The notes beneath the pieces were generated by a model that ran no database searches, was not told the DNA's origin, and saw only the letters and a program-made list of their open reading frames with translations. Positions 26,151-33,610 of a stretch of DNA of 64,000 bases are shown in pieces. The position numbers and the translations under genes are program-made. This DNA is from Rossellomorea vietnamensis NBRC 101237 (GTDB lineage: Bacteria; Bacillota; Bacilli; Bacillales; Bacillaceae_B), in the NCBI RefSeq assembly GCF_001591825.1, contig NZ_BCVQ01000009.1, forward strand, positions 1 to 64,000. The letters run 5' to 3'. The stretch's first letter is position 1. Each line of letters starts with the position of its first letter.

Positions 26151-27253
26151 AACGTACATGTTTGCTCGCAGCTATTCTCATTTGTTTCATACCTCTCACA
26201 GGATGTGTGGAAAAGGAAATCCTGGATGATCTATATATCGAAACAGGTAAAGCCTACGACTACGTGGGAGAGGATAAGATCAGGGGTACGGCCCTCTTCC
26301 CGATTTACTTAGCGGATAAATCGATTCAAAACGGGACGCTGTCAGCAGAAGCCTCCTCTACAAGGGAAGTGCTTGAGAAATTGGAAAGAAGATCACAGCA
26401 ACCCCTGGTCCGAGGAAGCTTGGACGTCGTTTTGATCGGTGAGGAGCTTGCCAAGAAGGGGATCATCGATATCGGTGATTCCCTGCAAAGGGATGCGAGT
26501 GTTGGGGCCAGGCTTTATTTGACTGTGACTGAAGGGGAAGCCGGCGAGCTCATTAAAGGGAATTACGGCTTAAGGGGGAACGGGACCTACCTCTCCAATC
26601 TGATCCACCACAATATCACCCGGAGAGAACTGCCCGAAACCAATCTTCATATGTTCATCTATGATTATTTCCAGGACGGTCAGACACCTTATCTGCCAAT
26701 TTTGAAACAATTATCCAATGAAAGCGTGGGTATCACGGGCATCGCCTTATTCGACAAAGACAAAATGGTCAAAAAGATTCCTGCCAAGGATATGTTTTAT
26801 TTCAAATTGCTAGTGGATAAGTATGCTGAAGGAAGTCACGTCATCAAGATGGGAGAAGAAAAGAGCAGCGGCCATGTGGAAAAGTCCATTGAGGCCTCTG
26901 TGACCAGTCTCATCTCCAAGAACAAAATCATCGTCAAGCACCATGCCGATCCTGTGGAAGTGACGATCCGCATCAAAATCAGGGGGATCATCCGTGAGTA
27001 TACCGGTAAGAAACTGACGCCTGGTAAAGTGATAGAAGTAGAGAAACAAATGAAAAAAGATATTGAAGAAAATGGGATGAAAATGCTGAAAGAATTCCAG
27101 GATCTTGGAATCGACCCTGTCGGCATCGGGCAAATCCAAAAACACGGCGTACGGGGATTTGATTTCAAGGAATGGGAAGACAGCATATATCCCCGTGTAA
27201 AATTCAATATTGACGCCAATGTTCAGATTTTAGAAGCCGGGACGGTGGAATAA
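26147..27253 (+). CDS. Spore germination receptor lipoprotein C (Ger(x)C family)
   Basis: The 368-aa lipoprotein has a signal peptide ending in L-T-G-C (Cys20) and the Ger(x)C start KEILDDLYIETGKAYDYVG. Domains continue through RGSLDVVLIGEELAKKG to the C-terminal PRVKFNIDANVQILEAG. It is the outward-facing C subunit of the receptor and needs diacylglyceryl transfer for function. The start overlaps the B gene (ATGA). A terminator follows. No D subunit gene is seen. Confidence 0.94.
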   Translation: MKRTCLLAAILICFIPLTGCVEKEILDDLYIETGKAYDYVGEDKIRGTALFPIYLADKSIQNGTLSAEASSTREVLEKLERRSQQPLVRGSLDVVLIGEELAKKGIIDIGDSLQRDASVGARLYLTVTEGEAGELIKGNYGLRGNGTYLSNLIHHNITRRELPETNLHMFIYDYFQDGQTPYLPILKQLSNESVGITGIALFDKDKMVKKIPAKDMFYFKLLVDKYAEGSHVIKMGEEKSSGHVEKSIEASVTSLISKNKIIVKHHADPVEVTIRIKIRGIIREYTGKKLTPGKVIEVEKQMKKDIEENGMKMLKEFQDLGIDPVGIGQIQKHGVRGFDFKEWEDSIYPRVKFNIDANVQILEAGTVE

Positions 27254-27255
27254 GA

Positions 27256-27291
27256 GAAGGGACTCCGCATGTAGGGAGCCCCTTTTTTCAG
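27256..27291 (+). terminator. Terminator after gerC
   Basis: Stem GGGACTCC / GGGAGCCCC with a short loop and a TTTTTT run; one mismatch in the stem. Confidence 0.8.
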
Positions 27292-28328
27292 TTTATATTG
27301 ATGACTCGCCCGGATGCTGCACTTTCTTTACATGCTTCGATGATCGTGATGACGTTCAAAGCCTCTTCCGGGTCGACAGGGAGAGGCTGATTTTCTCTTA
27401 CTGCCCCGTATACCCCAAGGTAAAATTGAGTGTAGTCCCCTTTTTCCGATGGAATGACTTCAGATGTCACCTCTTCACCTGAGATGGTCGTAAGGACACC
27501 CCAATTTTCTTCGTCTTCGATTCCCCATTCTTCAGAAACAGGATTCTTTCCTGCCTTAAGGTCATCCTCCTGACGATCCATTCCATGCTTCACAAAGCTT
27601 CCTTTCAGTCCATGGACCTGATAGCGTGGCCCTGGATCCAATACGATTGAACGTGAATACAGCTGAACCCTCATGACGTCATATCCGAGGGTGATGAGGA
27701 AGTAGTCCTCTGCCTTTTCCGGATCCCGCTGCGGGAACACATCCGCCTGCACCCAATTGGGTTTCCCAAACAGGGTGAGGGCTTGATCTAACAGATGGGA
27801 TCCTAGATCATAAAGGACGCCTGCCCCTTCGATCTTATTCTCTTTCCACCTGTCCTTGATGGACGGGCGGTACCGGTCAAAATGCGCTTCGTATGTATAG
27901 ATCGGTCCAAGCGTCCCTTCTTTCACCAATTGCTGAATCGTCAGGAAGTCCGCATCCCAGCGCCGGTTATGGAAAACCGAGAGATGAAGTCCTCTTTCTT
28001 TCGCCAGTGCCAATAGCTCCTGCCCTTCCCGGCTATCCGTTACAAATGGCTTCTCTACGATCACATGCTTATCGGCTAACAATGATTGCTTGATCATACT
28101 GTAGTGAAGGTGATTGGGAGTTGTGATGACGACTAATTCGATGTCTTCCTGAAGCAGGTCTTCAAGGGAGGTCACCACAGTCGTCCCCTCCATATCGTTT
28201 AATACTTTTTCTTCATTGGAAGACATGACCGCTTCTATATGAAATTCCTCTAATTGAGAGAGTAAAGGACGATGAAAGCTTTGTCCTGAAAAACCGTATC
28301 CTGCTAAACCAACTTTAATGGGCTGCAT
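27288..28328 (-). CDS. Gfo/Idh/MocA-family oxidoreductase
   Basis: The 346-aa NAD(P)-dependent dehydrogenase has an N-terminal Rossmann motif GLAGYGFSGQSFH, the conserved EKPF(V) in HVIVEKPFVTDSREGQ, and the C-terminal substrate domain with GAGVLYDLGSHLLDQAL, where the YDLGSH motif carries the catalytic His. It probably acts on a sugar or inositol derivative, as with B. subtilis YdgJ/YhhX-type enzymes. AAAGGTGAC sets the start at 28328. Confidence 0.92.
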   Translation of the reverse strand: MQPIKVGLAGYGFSGQSFHRPLLSQLEEFHIEAVMSSNEEKVLNDMEGTTVVTSLEDLLQEDIELVVITTPNHLHYSMIKQSLLADKHVIVEKPFVTDSREGQELLALAKERGLHLSVFHNRRWDADFLTIQQLVKEGTLGPIYTYEAHFDRYRPSIKDRWKENKIEGAGVLYDLGSHLLDQALTLFGKPNWVQADVFPQRDPEKAEDYFLITLGYDVMRVQLYSRSIVLDPGPRYQVHGLKGSFVKHGMDRQEDDLKAGKNPVSEEWGIEDEENWGVLTTISGEEVTSEVIPSEKGDYTQFYLGVYGAVRENQPLPVDPEEALNVITIIEACKESAASGRVININ

Positions 28329-28452
28329 ATTGTCACCTTTTTCTTTCAAAATGTATTCTCATATTATCATGTACAAGATGAGACGAAAAATGATTCGTTT
28401 TACAATCAGACTCTGTTTTGTATAAAATAAGTGGGAAAGGGAGGTTATCATC

Positions 28453-28767
28453 ATGCAATCAATCAAAAATAAAGAAACCTTTGACGATCTTATTACATCA
28501 ACAGAGCCTGTCATCGTAAAATTCCATGCAGACTGGTGCCCGGACTGCCGTCGAATGGATATGTTCATTGATGAAATCATGGAAGAATTCAATCAATATA
28601 AATGGTATGACATCAATAAGGACGAATTCCCGGAAATCGCAGAGAAATATGACGTCATGGGCATCCCAAGCCTGCTTGTCTACAAAAACGGCGAAAAACA
28701 AGCCCATCTGCACAGCGCCAACGCCAAATCACCAGAACAAGTGACAGAATTCCTGAACACACTATAA
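28453..28767 (+). CDS. Thioredoxin-family protein
   Basis: The 104-aa thioredoxin-fold protein has the active site WCPDC in FHADWCPDCRRMD (Cys at about residues 30 and 33) and the cis-Pro segment GIPSLLVYKNGE. Cytoplasmic thiol-disulfide exchange is likely; the partner is unknown. GGGAGG precedes the ATG. The gene ends 4 nt before a copy of the AGGGACGGACCT hairpin. Confidence 0.9.
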   Translation: MQSIKNKETFDDLITSTEPVIVKFHADWCPDCRRMDMFIDEIMEEFNQYKWYDINKDEFPEIAEKYDVMGIPSLLVYKNGEKQAHLHSANAKSPEQVTEFLNTL

Positions 28768-28770
28768 TGT

Positions 28771-28812
28771 AAAGGTCCGTCCCTATTTATACAGAGGGAC
28801 GGACCTTTGTTT
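28771..28812. terminator. Bidirectional AGGGACGGACCT-type terminator
   Basis: Stem AAAGGTCCGTCCCT / AGGGACGGACCTTT with a loop of about 10 nt, then TGTTTTTC on the plus strand and T-rich TTTACATTATAG on the minus side. It lies between convergent genes (thioredoxin-like and hydrolase). Confidence 0.88.
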
Positions 28813-28817
28813 TTCAC

Positions 28818-30194
28818 TTAATAAATATTTCCCTTTCCATCTACATACACCGTTTGAATCACTGTTCGTTGAAATTCGTTTCCCTGCTCCGTTTTCCCTT
28901 CCAGATCAAGGGTGATGTTGTGGATCCCTTCCTCAAAGTCTGCGAGTGGCAGGGACGACAGATCTTCGGAAGTAATGAGTGTCGAGGGTTTTTTCCCGCT
29001 CTTCATTGGGATATGATGGATCGTATACATTTTTTTCAACAAGATTTGATCACTTGCAGTCAAGGAAGTCACTGCTGATTTCTTATGAAAGAGAATGCTC
29101 AGCATATAGTGTTCTTGAGACGTGTGAGCCCTTACTTCCCACCTTCCAGGAATGGGAGCAGTAAGCAGGAAGCTGTGATGAAAAGCGCCGGGGAAATACC
29201 CTGTAGCATCTTCAGCCACACTCCACTGCCTGTATACTTGACCGTCCGGCCCCACCAGTTCATACATCGTATCCCGTTGATCGCTGACCCAATCGATCGT
29301 GAGCCTCTCAACCCTTTCTTCCACAGAGAACTGTTCCACTGCCACACCATTCACTGTCCCTCCTCTGTGAAGCACCGAGGTTTCCTCTTCCTTAACATGT
29401 TCGTTCGCTTCAGCATGAACGACATCTTTCACCTCATCCGAGAGAAGTTCCTTCATAAAGGGAAAAATGGCACTCCCTTCTTTAATGGTCGAATGAGTCC
29501 AGTCCCGTACCGCTACTTCTTTACCATAAGGAAGCCGTGAGCTCTTCACCAGGACAGCACCATCGCTCTGGCCAAATCGGCTTAAATAAAGCCCTCCCCA
29601 AAACAATTCAGATTGCGCTCCGCCCCAACCTGTACCGCCAAACGTATAAGAAGGGATGCTGCTGGCAAGATCATGCCGGTCCATTTCCGACCTGAAACCT
29701 TTCATATAGCCTGTTTGCAATGAAAAGACGGCAGGAGTCTTGCTTTTCAACGCATCGGTCAGCCATCCTGCCCATTTACTAAAAGCAAGATCGGCGAGCT
29801 CTGATCCATGATGGGGAGTTGATAGTGTAATGACCCGTTCCACATAAGGGGAAGCACCGTAATGCAACAGTGCCGTTTGTGCATCGATCCCACCCTTGCT
29901 GTGACCGACAATCACGAGCTTTTCCTTTAAAAAATCGTACATTTCACCTATCTTTTCTGCTAAAATCCCGCCATTCGTCCACATGTCTTCGTCCCGGTGC
30001 AAATCGATGAACACCGATTGATAACCTGCTCCACGGATGATGGGGAGCATATCATTATTCGAAAGCCACGTGTCTGATGAAGTATTGATGCCATGGACAA
30101 ACAAGACCGGAAACCCTTCCGTATTCGCTGCTTCCTCATCTTTGAACCACCTGCCTGGTTTTCCTTCCCGCATTTCTTTCATTCTTTCTTGCAT
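28818..30194 (-). CDS. Alpha/beta hydrolase (lipase-like)
   Basis: The 458-aa protein has an N-terminal alpha/beta hydrolase domain: oxyanion region FPVLFVHGINTSSDTW, nucleophile elbow GHSKGG (Ser catalytic), and TPHHGSELADLAFS. It resembles triacylglycerol-lipase/PGAP1-like esterases. The C-terminal half (from about residue 270) is beta-rich, perhaps an Ig-like or pre-peptidase C domain. No signal peptide is seen at the chosen start. GGGGAGGG lies 8 nt before the ATG at 30194. Confidence 0.85.
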   Translation of the reverse strand: MQERMKEMREGKPGRWFKDEEAANTEGFPVLFVHGINTSSDTWLSNNDMLPIIRGAGYQSVFIDLHRDEDMWTNGGILAEKIGEMYDFLKEKLVIVGHSKGGIDAQTALLHYGASPYVERVITLSTPHHGSELADLAFSKWAGWLTDALKSKTPAVFSLQTGYMKGFRSEMDRHDLASSIPSYTFGGTGWGGAQSELFWGGLYLSRFGQSDGAVLVKSSRLPYGKEVAVRDWTHSTIKEGSAIFPFMKELLSDEVKDVVHAEANEHVKEEETSVLHRGGTVNGVAVEQFSVEERVERLTIDWVSDQRDTMYELVGPDGQVYRQWSVAEDATGYFPGAFHHSFLLTAPIPGRWEVRAHTSQEHYMLSILFHKKSAVTSLTASDQILLKKMYTIHHIPMKSGKKPSTLITSEDLSSLPLADFEEGIHNITLDLEGKTEQGNEFQRTVIQTVYVDGKGNIY

Positions 30195-30367
30195 CAGCAT
30201 AGCCCTCCCCATAGAAAGAGTTCTTTTTTTCATTATCGTTCAGCACTGATAAAAATTCATCCTGATTGTTAAATTCAGGAATAAAGACATATATTCTCCC
30301 CGAATTGAATAGTCCCCTTGTCCTTATCAAAAACTAATATCGATTTTACTAATATGGAGGGATTCCT

Positions 30368-30508
30368 TTGACAAAGAAAAACAATCGGGGCAGCGAGAAC
30401 CAAAATTCACCTAGACGAGGCACGACAGAATTTGCAAGCGAAATCACAAGCGGGGACAACAGTAAGGGAAACAAGCATAATAAAGACCAGAAAAATAAAA
30501 CGAAATAG
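30368..30508 (+). CDS. Gamma-SASP-like small spore protein (46 aa)
   Basis: A TTG-start gene preceded by GGAGGG with a 6-nt spacer. The product is hydrophilic and Asn/Lys-rich and contains the heptad TTEFASE, the motif at which the GPR protease cuts gamma-type SASPs (SspE: GTEFASE). No hydrophobic segment is present. Only a single motif copy is seen, whereas SspE has repeats, so this could be a short or degenerate relative. It is followed by a strong terminator. Confidence 0.7.
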   Translation: MTKKNNRGSENQNSPRRGTTEFASEITSGDNSKGNKHNKDQKNKTK

Positions 30509-30510
30509 TA

Positions 30511-30546
30511 AAAACCTGCCTGATTGGTTTCAGGCAGGTTTTTGGT
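30511..30546. terminator. Bidirectional terminator
   Basis: Stem AACCTGCCTG / CAGGCAGGTT with a 7-nt loop, T runs on both strands, lying between the convergent 30368 and 30558 genes. Confidence 0.92.
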
Positions 30547-30557
30547 TGGAAAAGGGT

Positions 30558-30710
30558 TCACTCATCTTCTCCTGAGATATTCACTGGAATCATGTTGGAT
30601 TCAACATGTATGTGACTCTGATCGGCTTCCCTTTCAGCATCACCATTTAATCGTTCGTTTAACTCCATGTTGGCTTCTGTGGCGGACATTCTTTCTTCCT
30701 GCTTCTTCAT
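30558..30710 (-). CDS. Small acidic protein of unknown function (50 aa)
   Basis: The open frame starts at an ATG with AAAGGATGATG just upstream and ends at TGA. The product begins MKKQEERMSATEANMEL and is acidic, helical in appearance and free of hydrophobic stretches. I do not recognise the family. Its location between two spore-protein-like genes makes a sporulation role plausible but unproven. It shares the terminator at 30511-30546. Confidence 0.6.
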   Translation of the reverse strand: MKKQEERMSATEANMELNERLNGDAEREADQSHIHVESNMIPVNISGEDE

Positions 30711-30820
30711 ATCATCATCCTTTCACTATTAGAGTATCAATCCCCCAATGGAATTATGCGGCTCATGGTTCTACCGAATTGGGACACACTATTCAATGAA
30801 AACATTAGGAGGTATGAAAA

Positions 30821-31000
30821 ATGGACCAAAATCGAGTAAAACAGATCTTATCTTCTTCAGCCGACATCCAAGTCAAATACAAGGATGCATCCGTTTGGAT
30901 CGACTCTGTATCAGAAGACGGAAAAACGGCTGTTGTGCATCTTCGAGGACCTTTGGAAGAACGTTCAGAAGTAAGTGTATCTGATTTAGAAGAGGTATAA
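30821..31000 (+). CDS. sspH: Small acid-soluble spore protein H-type (SspH)
   Basis: The 59-aa protein begins MDQNRVKQILSSSADIQV and contains VWIDSVSEDGKTAVVH and SEVSVSDLEEV, which align with the SspH pattern (RAKEI..SP....V.YNGVPVWI..VDE..GTARV). SspH-type SASPs are made in the forespore. TTAGGAGG lies 7 nt upstream of the ATG. A longer frame at 30748 reads out of phase and is rejected. A possible sigma-G-like -10 CACACTA lies at 30785, too weak to list separately. Confidence 0.85.
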   Translation: MDQNRVKQILSSSADIQVKYKDASVWIDSVSEDGKTAVVHLRGPLEERSEVSVSDLEEV

Positions 31001-31004
31001 GAAA

Positions 31005-31044
31005 AAAGACCACGCAGGGGCAAGTTCCCCATCGTGGTCTTCAT
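31005..31044. terminator. Bidirectional terminator between sspH and alkaline phosphatase
   Basis: Stem AAGACCAC / GTGGTCTT with inner GGGG / CCCC pairs, A run upstream. It sits a few bases after the stops of both convergent genes. Confidence 0.85.
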
Positions 31045-31049
31045 TCAGA

Positions 31050-32429
31050 TCATTTCTTGTCTTTAATTTTCCCTTTGTTCTTCAATAGTTCAAATATTTG
31101 GTTCGCCTGATCAGTATTATCGATCAAACCGGCAAATTTCTCTTTTTGAGGACCAAAGGCATAAACAGGAACGTCGTCACCAGTGTGTCCGTCTGTTGTC
31201 CAGCCAGTTCCCGAACGGGTATCAAAAATCTTCTCGATCGCATTATCGATTTCCGTTTGATCACCTTTTTCAGCAGCAGTTTTCACAGAAGCGATTTCTT
31301 CAGGCGTCAGTTCAAGGTCGATATTATTCGCTAATGTTTCTTCAACCGATGCACCATTCACAATCTGCTCTGCCATATAGTCAGGTGTATGCTTTGCCGC
31401 TTGGATCGGAGCTGGATCCCAGTTGTACTCACCGTCAGAGCCAATTGAGATTCCACCCGTTGAATGGTCTGCTGTTACGATGACAAGAGTTTCTCCATTT
31501 TCTTTTGCAAAATCTCTTACTTTTTCAAACGCTTGTTCAAAGTCTCTCATTTCACTCATCGCACCGACTACATCATTATCATGACCGGCCCAGTCGATCT
31601 GACTACCTTCCACCATCAGGAAGAAACCATCTTTATCTCCTTTTAAACGGTCAAGGGCAGCCGTCGTCATATCTGCTAAGCTCGGTTGCTTCTCATCACG
31701 GTCAATCATCTTGTCCATTCCGGATTCAGCGAACAGACCAAGAATTTGATCATTCTTATCTTTTTTAAGCTCATCAGCTGATTTCACATAGCTGTATCCG
31801 TCTTTTTTGAATTGTTCTGCAATATTACGATCATCCCGCTCGAAGAAATCCGTTCCTCCACCAAGCATGACATCGATCTTATGCTTCCCATTGATCATTT
31901 CATCATAATAATCATTGGCAATCGCATCTTCACTCTTGCGTGACTCTTCATGAGCTCCGTATGATGCAGGTGTTGCATGGGTGATTTCCGACGTAGAGAC
32001 GATTCCCGTAGACATGTTATTTTCCTTCGCCTGCTCCAGAACCGTTTTTACATCTGATTTATCATTATCTACTGCAATCGCGTTATTATATGTTTTCACT
32101 CCGCCGCTCATCGCCGTTGCAGCAGCTGCTGAGTCTGTTACGTTCTCTTTTTCATCTTCAGGATACGTCGTTTGTAATCCGACAAGGTAAGGATCAAATG
32201 CCGTCTTTTCCATTTCCATCGTATCAGGATTGTCATTCATATAACGAAGGGCTGTTGTGTACGGTACACCCATTCCATCACCGATCATAAAGATGACGTT
32301 CTTGGCTTTGCCATTTTTGGATTCCTTCGCTTTCGCTTCCGTGTCGTCCTGGTTCAATCCTATGACACTTCCAAGAGCTAATGAGGATACGACCGCCAAC
32401 GGAAGGATCTTCTTCATTGATTTCTTCAT
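31050..32429 (-). CDS. Alkaline phosphatase
   Basis: The 459-aa enzyme hydrolyses phosphate monoesters outside the cell. The N terminus is a secretion signal (KKILPLAVVSSLALGSVIG). Active-site residues are visible: the Asp in NVIFMIGDGMG, the nucleophile Ser in VTDSAAAATAMSGG, HATPASYGAHEESR, GSQIDWAGHDND, VTADHSTGG, and the late WTTDGHTGDDVPVYA. This is the PhoA/PhoB family of Bacillus. GGAGGTAGGG sets the start. Two TTTACA-type repeats upstream suggest PhoP control. Confidence 0.95.
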   Translation of the reverse strand: MKKSMKKILPLAVVSSLALGSVIGLNQDDTEAKAKESKNGKAKNVIFMIGDGMGVPYTTALRYMNDNPDTMEMEKTAFDPYLVGLQTTYPEDEKENVTDSAAAATAMSGGVKTYNNAIAVDNDKSDVKTVLEQAKENNMSTGIVSTSEITHATPASYGAHEESRKSEDAIANDYYDEMINGKHKIDVMLGGGTDFFERDDRNIAEQFKKDGYSYVKSADELKKDKNDQILGLFAESGMDKMIDRDEKQPSLADMTTAALDRLKGDKDGFFLMVEGSQIDWAGHDNDVVGAMSEMRDFEQAFEKVRDFAKENGETLVIVTADHSTGGISIGSDGEYNWDPAPIQAAKHTPDYMAEQIVNGASVEETLANNIDLELTPEEIASVKTAAEKGDQTEIDNAIEKIFDTRSGTGWTTDGHTGDDVPVYAFGPQKEKFAGLIDNTDQANQIFELLKNKGKIKDKK

Positions 32430-32512
32430 TTTCCCTACCTCCTATAATTCGTGGTACATGTAGAAGGATAAAGGGGAAATATGAAGAACCATTTACGAAA
32501 CGAATACAGGAG

Positions 32513-32529
32513 AGTAAAGTTTATGTAAA
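32513..32529 (-). promoter_or_regulatory. Candidate PhoP direct repeats upstream of the alkaline phosphatase
   Basis: On the minus strand TTTACA and TTTACT are spaced by 5 nt (11-bp period), as in the TT(A/C/T)ACA Pho box of Bacillus. Weaker matches continue with the same period (TTCATA at 32475-32480). About 85 bp lie between the box and the start codon. Confidence 0.55.
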
Positions 32530-32567
32530 TTGAAAAAAACAGGTGAAAAGTCACCTGTTTTTTCAAT
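32530..32567. terminator. Terminator after the amidinotransferase gene
   Basis: Stem AAACAGGTGA / TCACCTGTTT, AAAG loop, T runs on both strands; it follows the minus-strand gene ending at 32569. Confidence 0.88.
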
Positions 32568-32568
32568 A

Positions 32569-33426
32569 TCATTCTCTTATTAAAGGAAGAGTACAGCAGC
32601 GGAAAGACCCGCCCGACTTGATGATTTCCGATAAGTCCAGCTCCATCACGTCAAATCCTTCCGCCCTGATCCTCTCATTCAAGGCTTGGTTCTGGGTAAG
32701 ACTGATGATCTTCCCGTCTCCGATTGCCAATACATTCGGTCCCATTTGAAATTGTTCTTCATCCGTCACCGTGATGGTGTTGTAGTGCTTCTTGATGGTC
32801 GCTAGATCTCCGTCAGAAAAGGCCGGCGGATATACAAGTGCCCATTCACTGGAAATGATGGTGAATACACAATCCAAATGGAGAATGTCTTCCCTTAACG
32901 GGAGTTCATGTACGGTATATGGTGTGAGCTGATTCCTCAGGGATTGTATTGCCAGCTGATTCGTTCGACCGCTCACGCCGATCCAGATATTTTCCTCATC
33001 AACAAGAACATCCCCACCTTCAATGGAATGGAGAAGTTCGGTATATGGTACCTCGTTTTCTTCCAGCCAGTGTTTTAGGGTTTTCACTTCTCCCCGCCTG
33101 ACATCCGTATTCATCGATGCGACGAAAAACTGATCATGAATCGTGAAACCGATATCTCTCGTGAAGACTTGTTCATTGAATTCAGGCGATGGTTGAAGAT
33201 GAATCACCTCAGAGCCATTTTCCTCCAAAGCTTCAACAAATGCTTTATGTTGGGAAACAGCTTTATCTATATCAATATTCTCTTTCAAAAAATGCTTTTG
33301 CGTTTCATTTATGATTTCATTGATTTGCATATTTTCAGGTGAAACCACGACCACTTTCTTTAACTTTCCATACTCATTGGTACAATGCGTTTTTGATTTT
33401 GGAACCAACGGGGAATTTAAACTCAT
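32569..33426 (-). CDS. Arginine deiminase/dimethylargininase-family amidinohydrolase
   Basis: The 285-aa protein belongs to the pentein guanidino-modifying superfamily (DDAH/arginine deiminase). It shows the Asp/Glu region EGGDVLVDEENIWIG, the catalytic His in LHLDCVFTII, and the C-terminal nucleophile in GGSFRCC. It probably hydrolyses a guanidino substrate such as arginine or methylated arginine; B. subtilis YkgA is a similar protein. The start at 33426 has GGAGGGCG; the TTG-initiated frame to 33441 lies in that ribosome site. Confidence 0.85.
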   Translation of the reverse strand: MSLNSPLVPKSKTHCTNEYGKLKKVVVVSPENMQINEIINETQKHFLKENIDIDKAVSQHKAFVEALEENGSEVIHLQPSPEFNEQVFTRDIGFTIHDQFFVASMNTDVRRGEVKTLKHWLEENEVPYTELLHSIEGGDVLVDEENIWIGVSGRTNQLAIQSLRNQLTPYTVHELPLREDILHLDCVFTIISSEWALVYPPAFSDGDLATIKKHYNTITVTDEEQFQMGPNVLAIGDGKIISLTQNQALNERIRAEGFDVMELDLSEIIKSGGSFRCCTLPLIRE

Positions 33427-33577
33427 CTTTACGCCCTCCAATTATCTACTCTTAAAAACTGCTTTTCCCTGTTATTATGAAGATAAAACGTCCTTTTTAT
33501 AACTTATGCCGTCTGGGGATGAACAGGGACGACAAGCAGCCTTGATAGATGAAATAAGGGCATTTGTCCATTACAAA

Positions 33578-33607
33578 GAAAAAAAGCATGCGGATCGCAC
33601 GCTTCTT
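33578..33607 (-). terminator. Terminator after the acyl-CoA ligase
   Basis: Minus-strand stem AAGCGTGCG / CGCATGCTT with a short loop and TTTTTTTC. Confidence 0.85.
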
Positions 33608-33610
33608 ATC

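Noticed and set aside
30748-30984. 78-aa open frame overlapping sspH
   Set aside because: Out of phase with the sspH frame, which has a ribosome site and SASP_H pattern.
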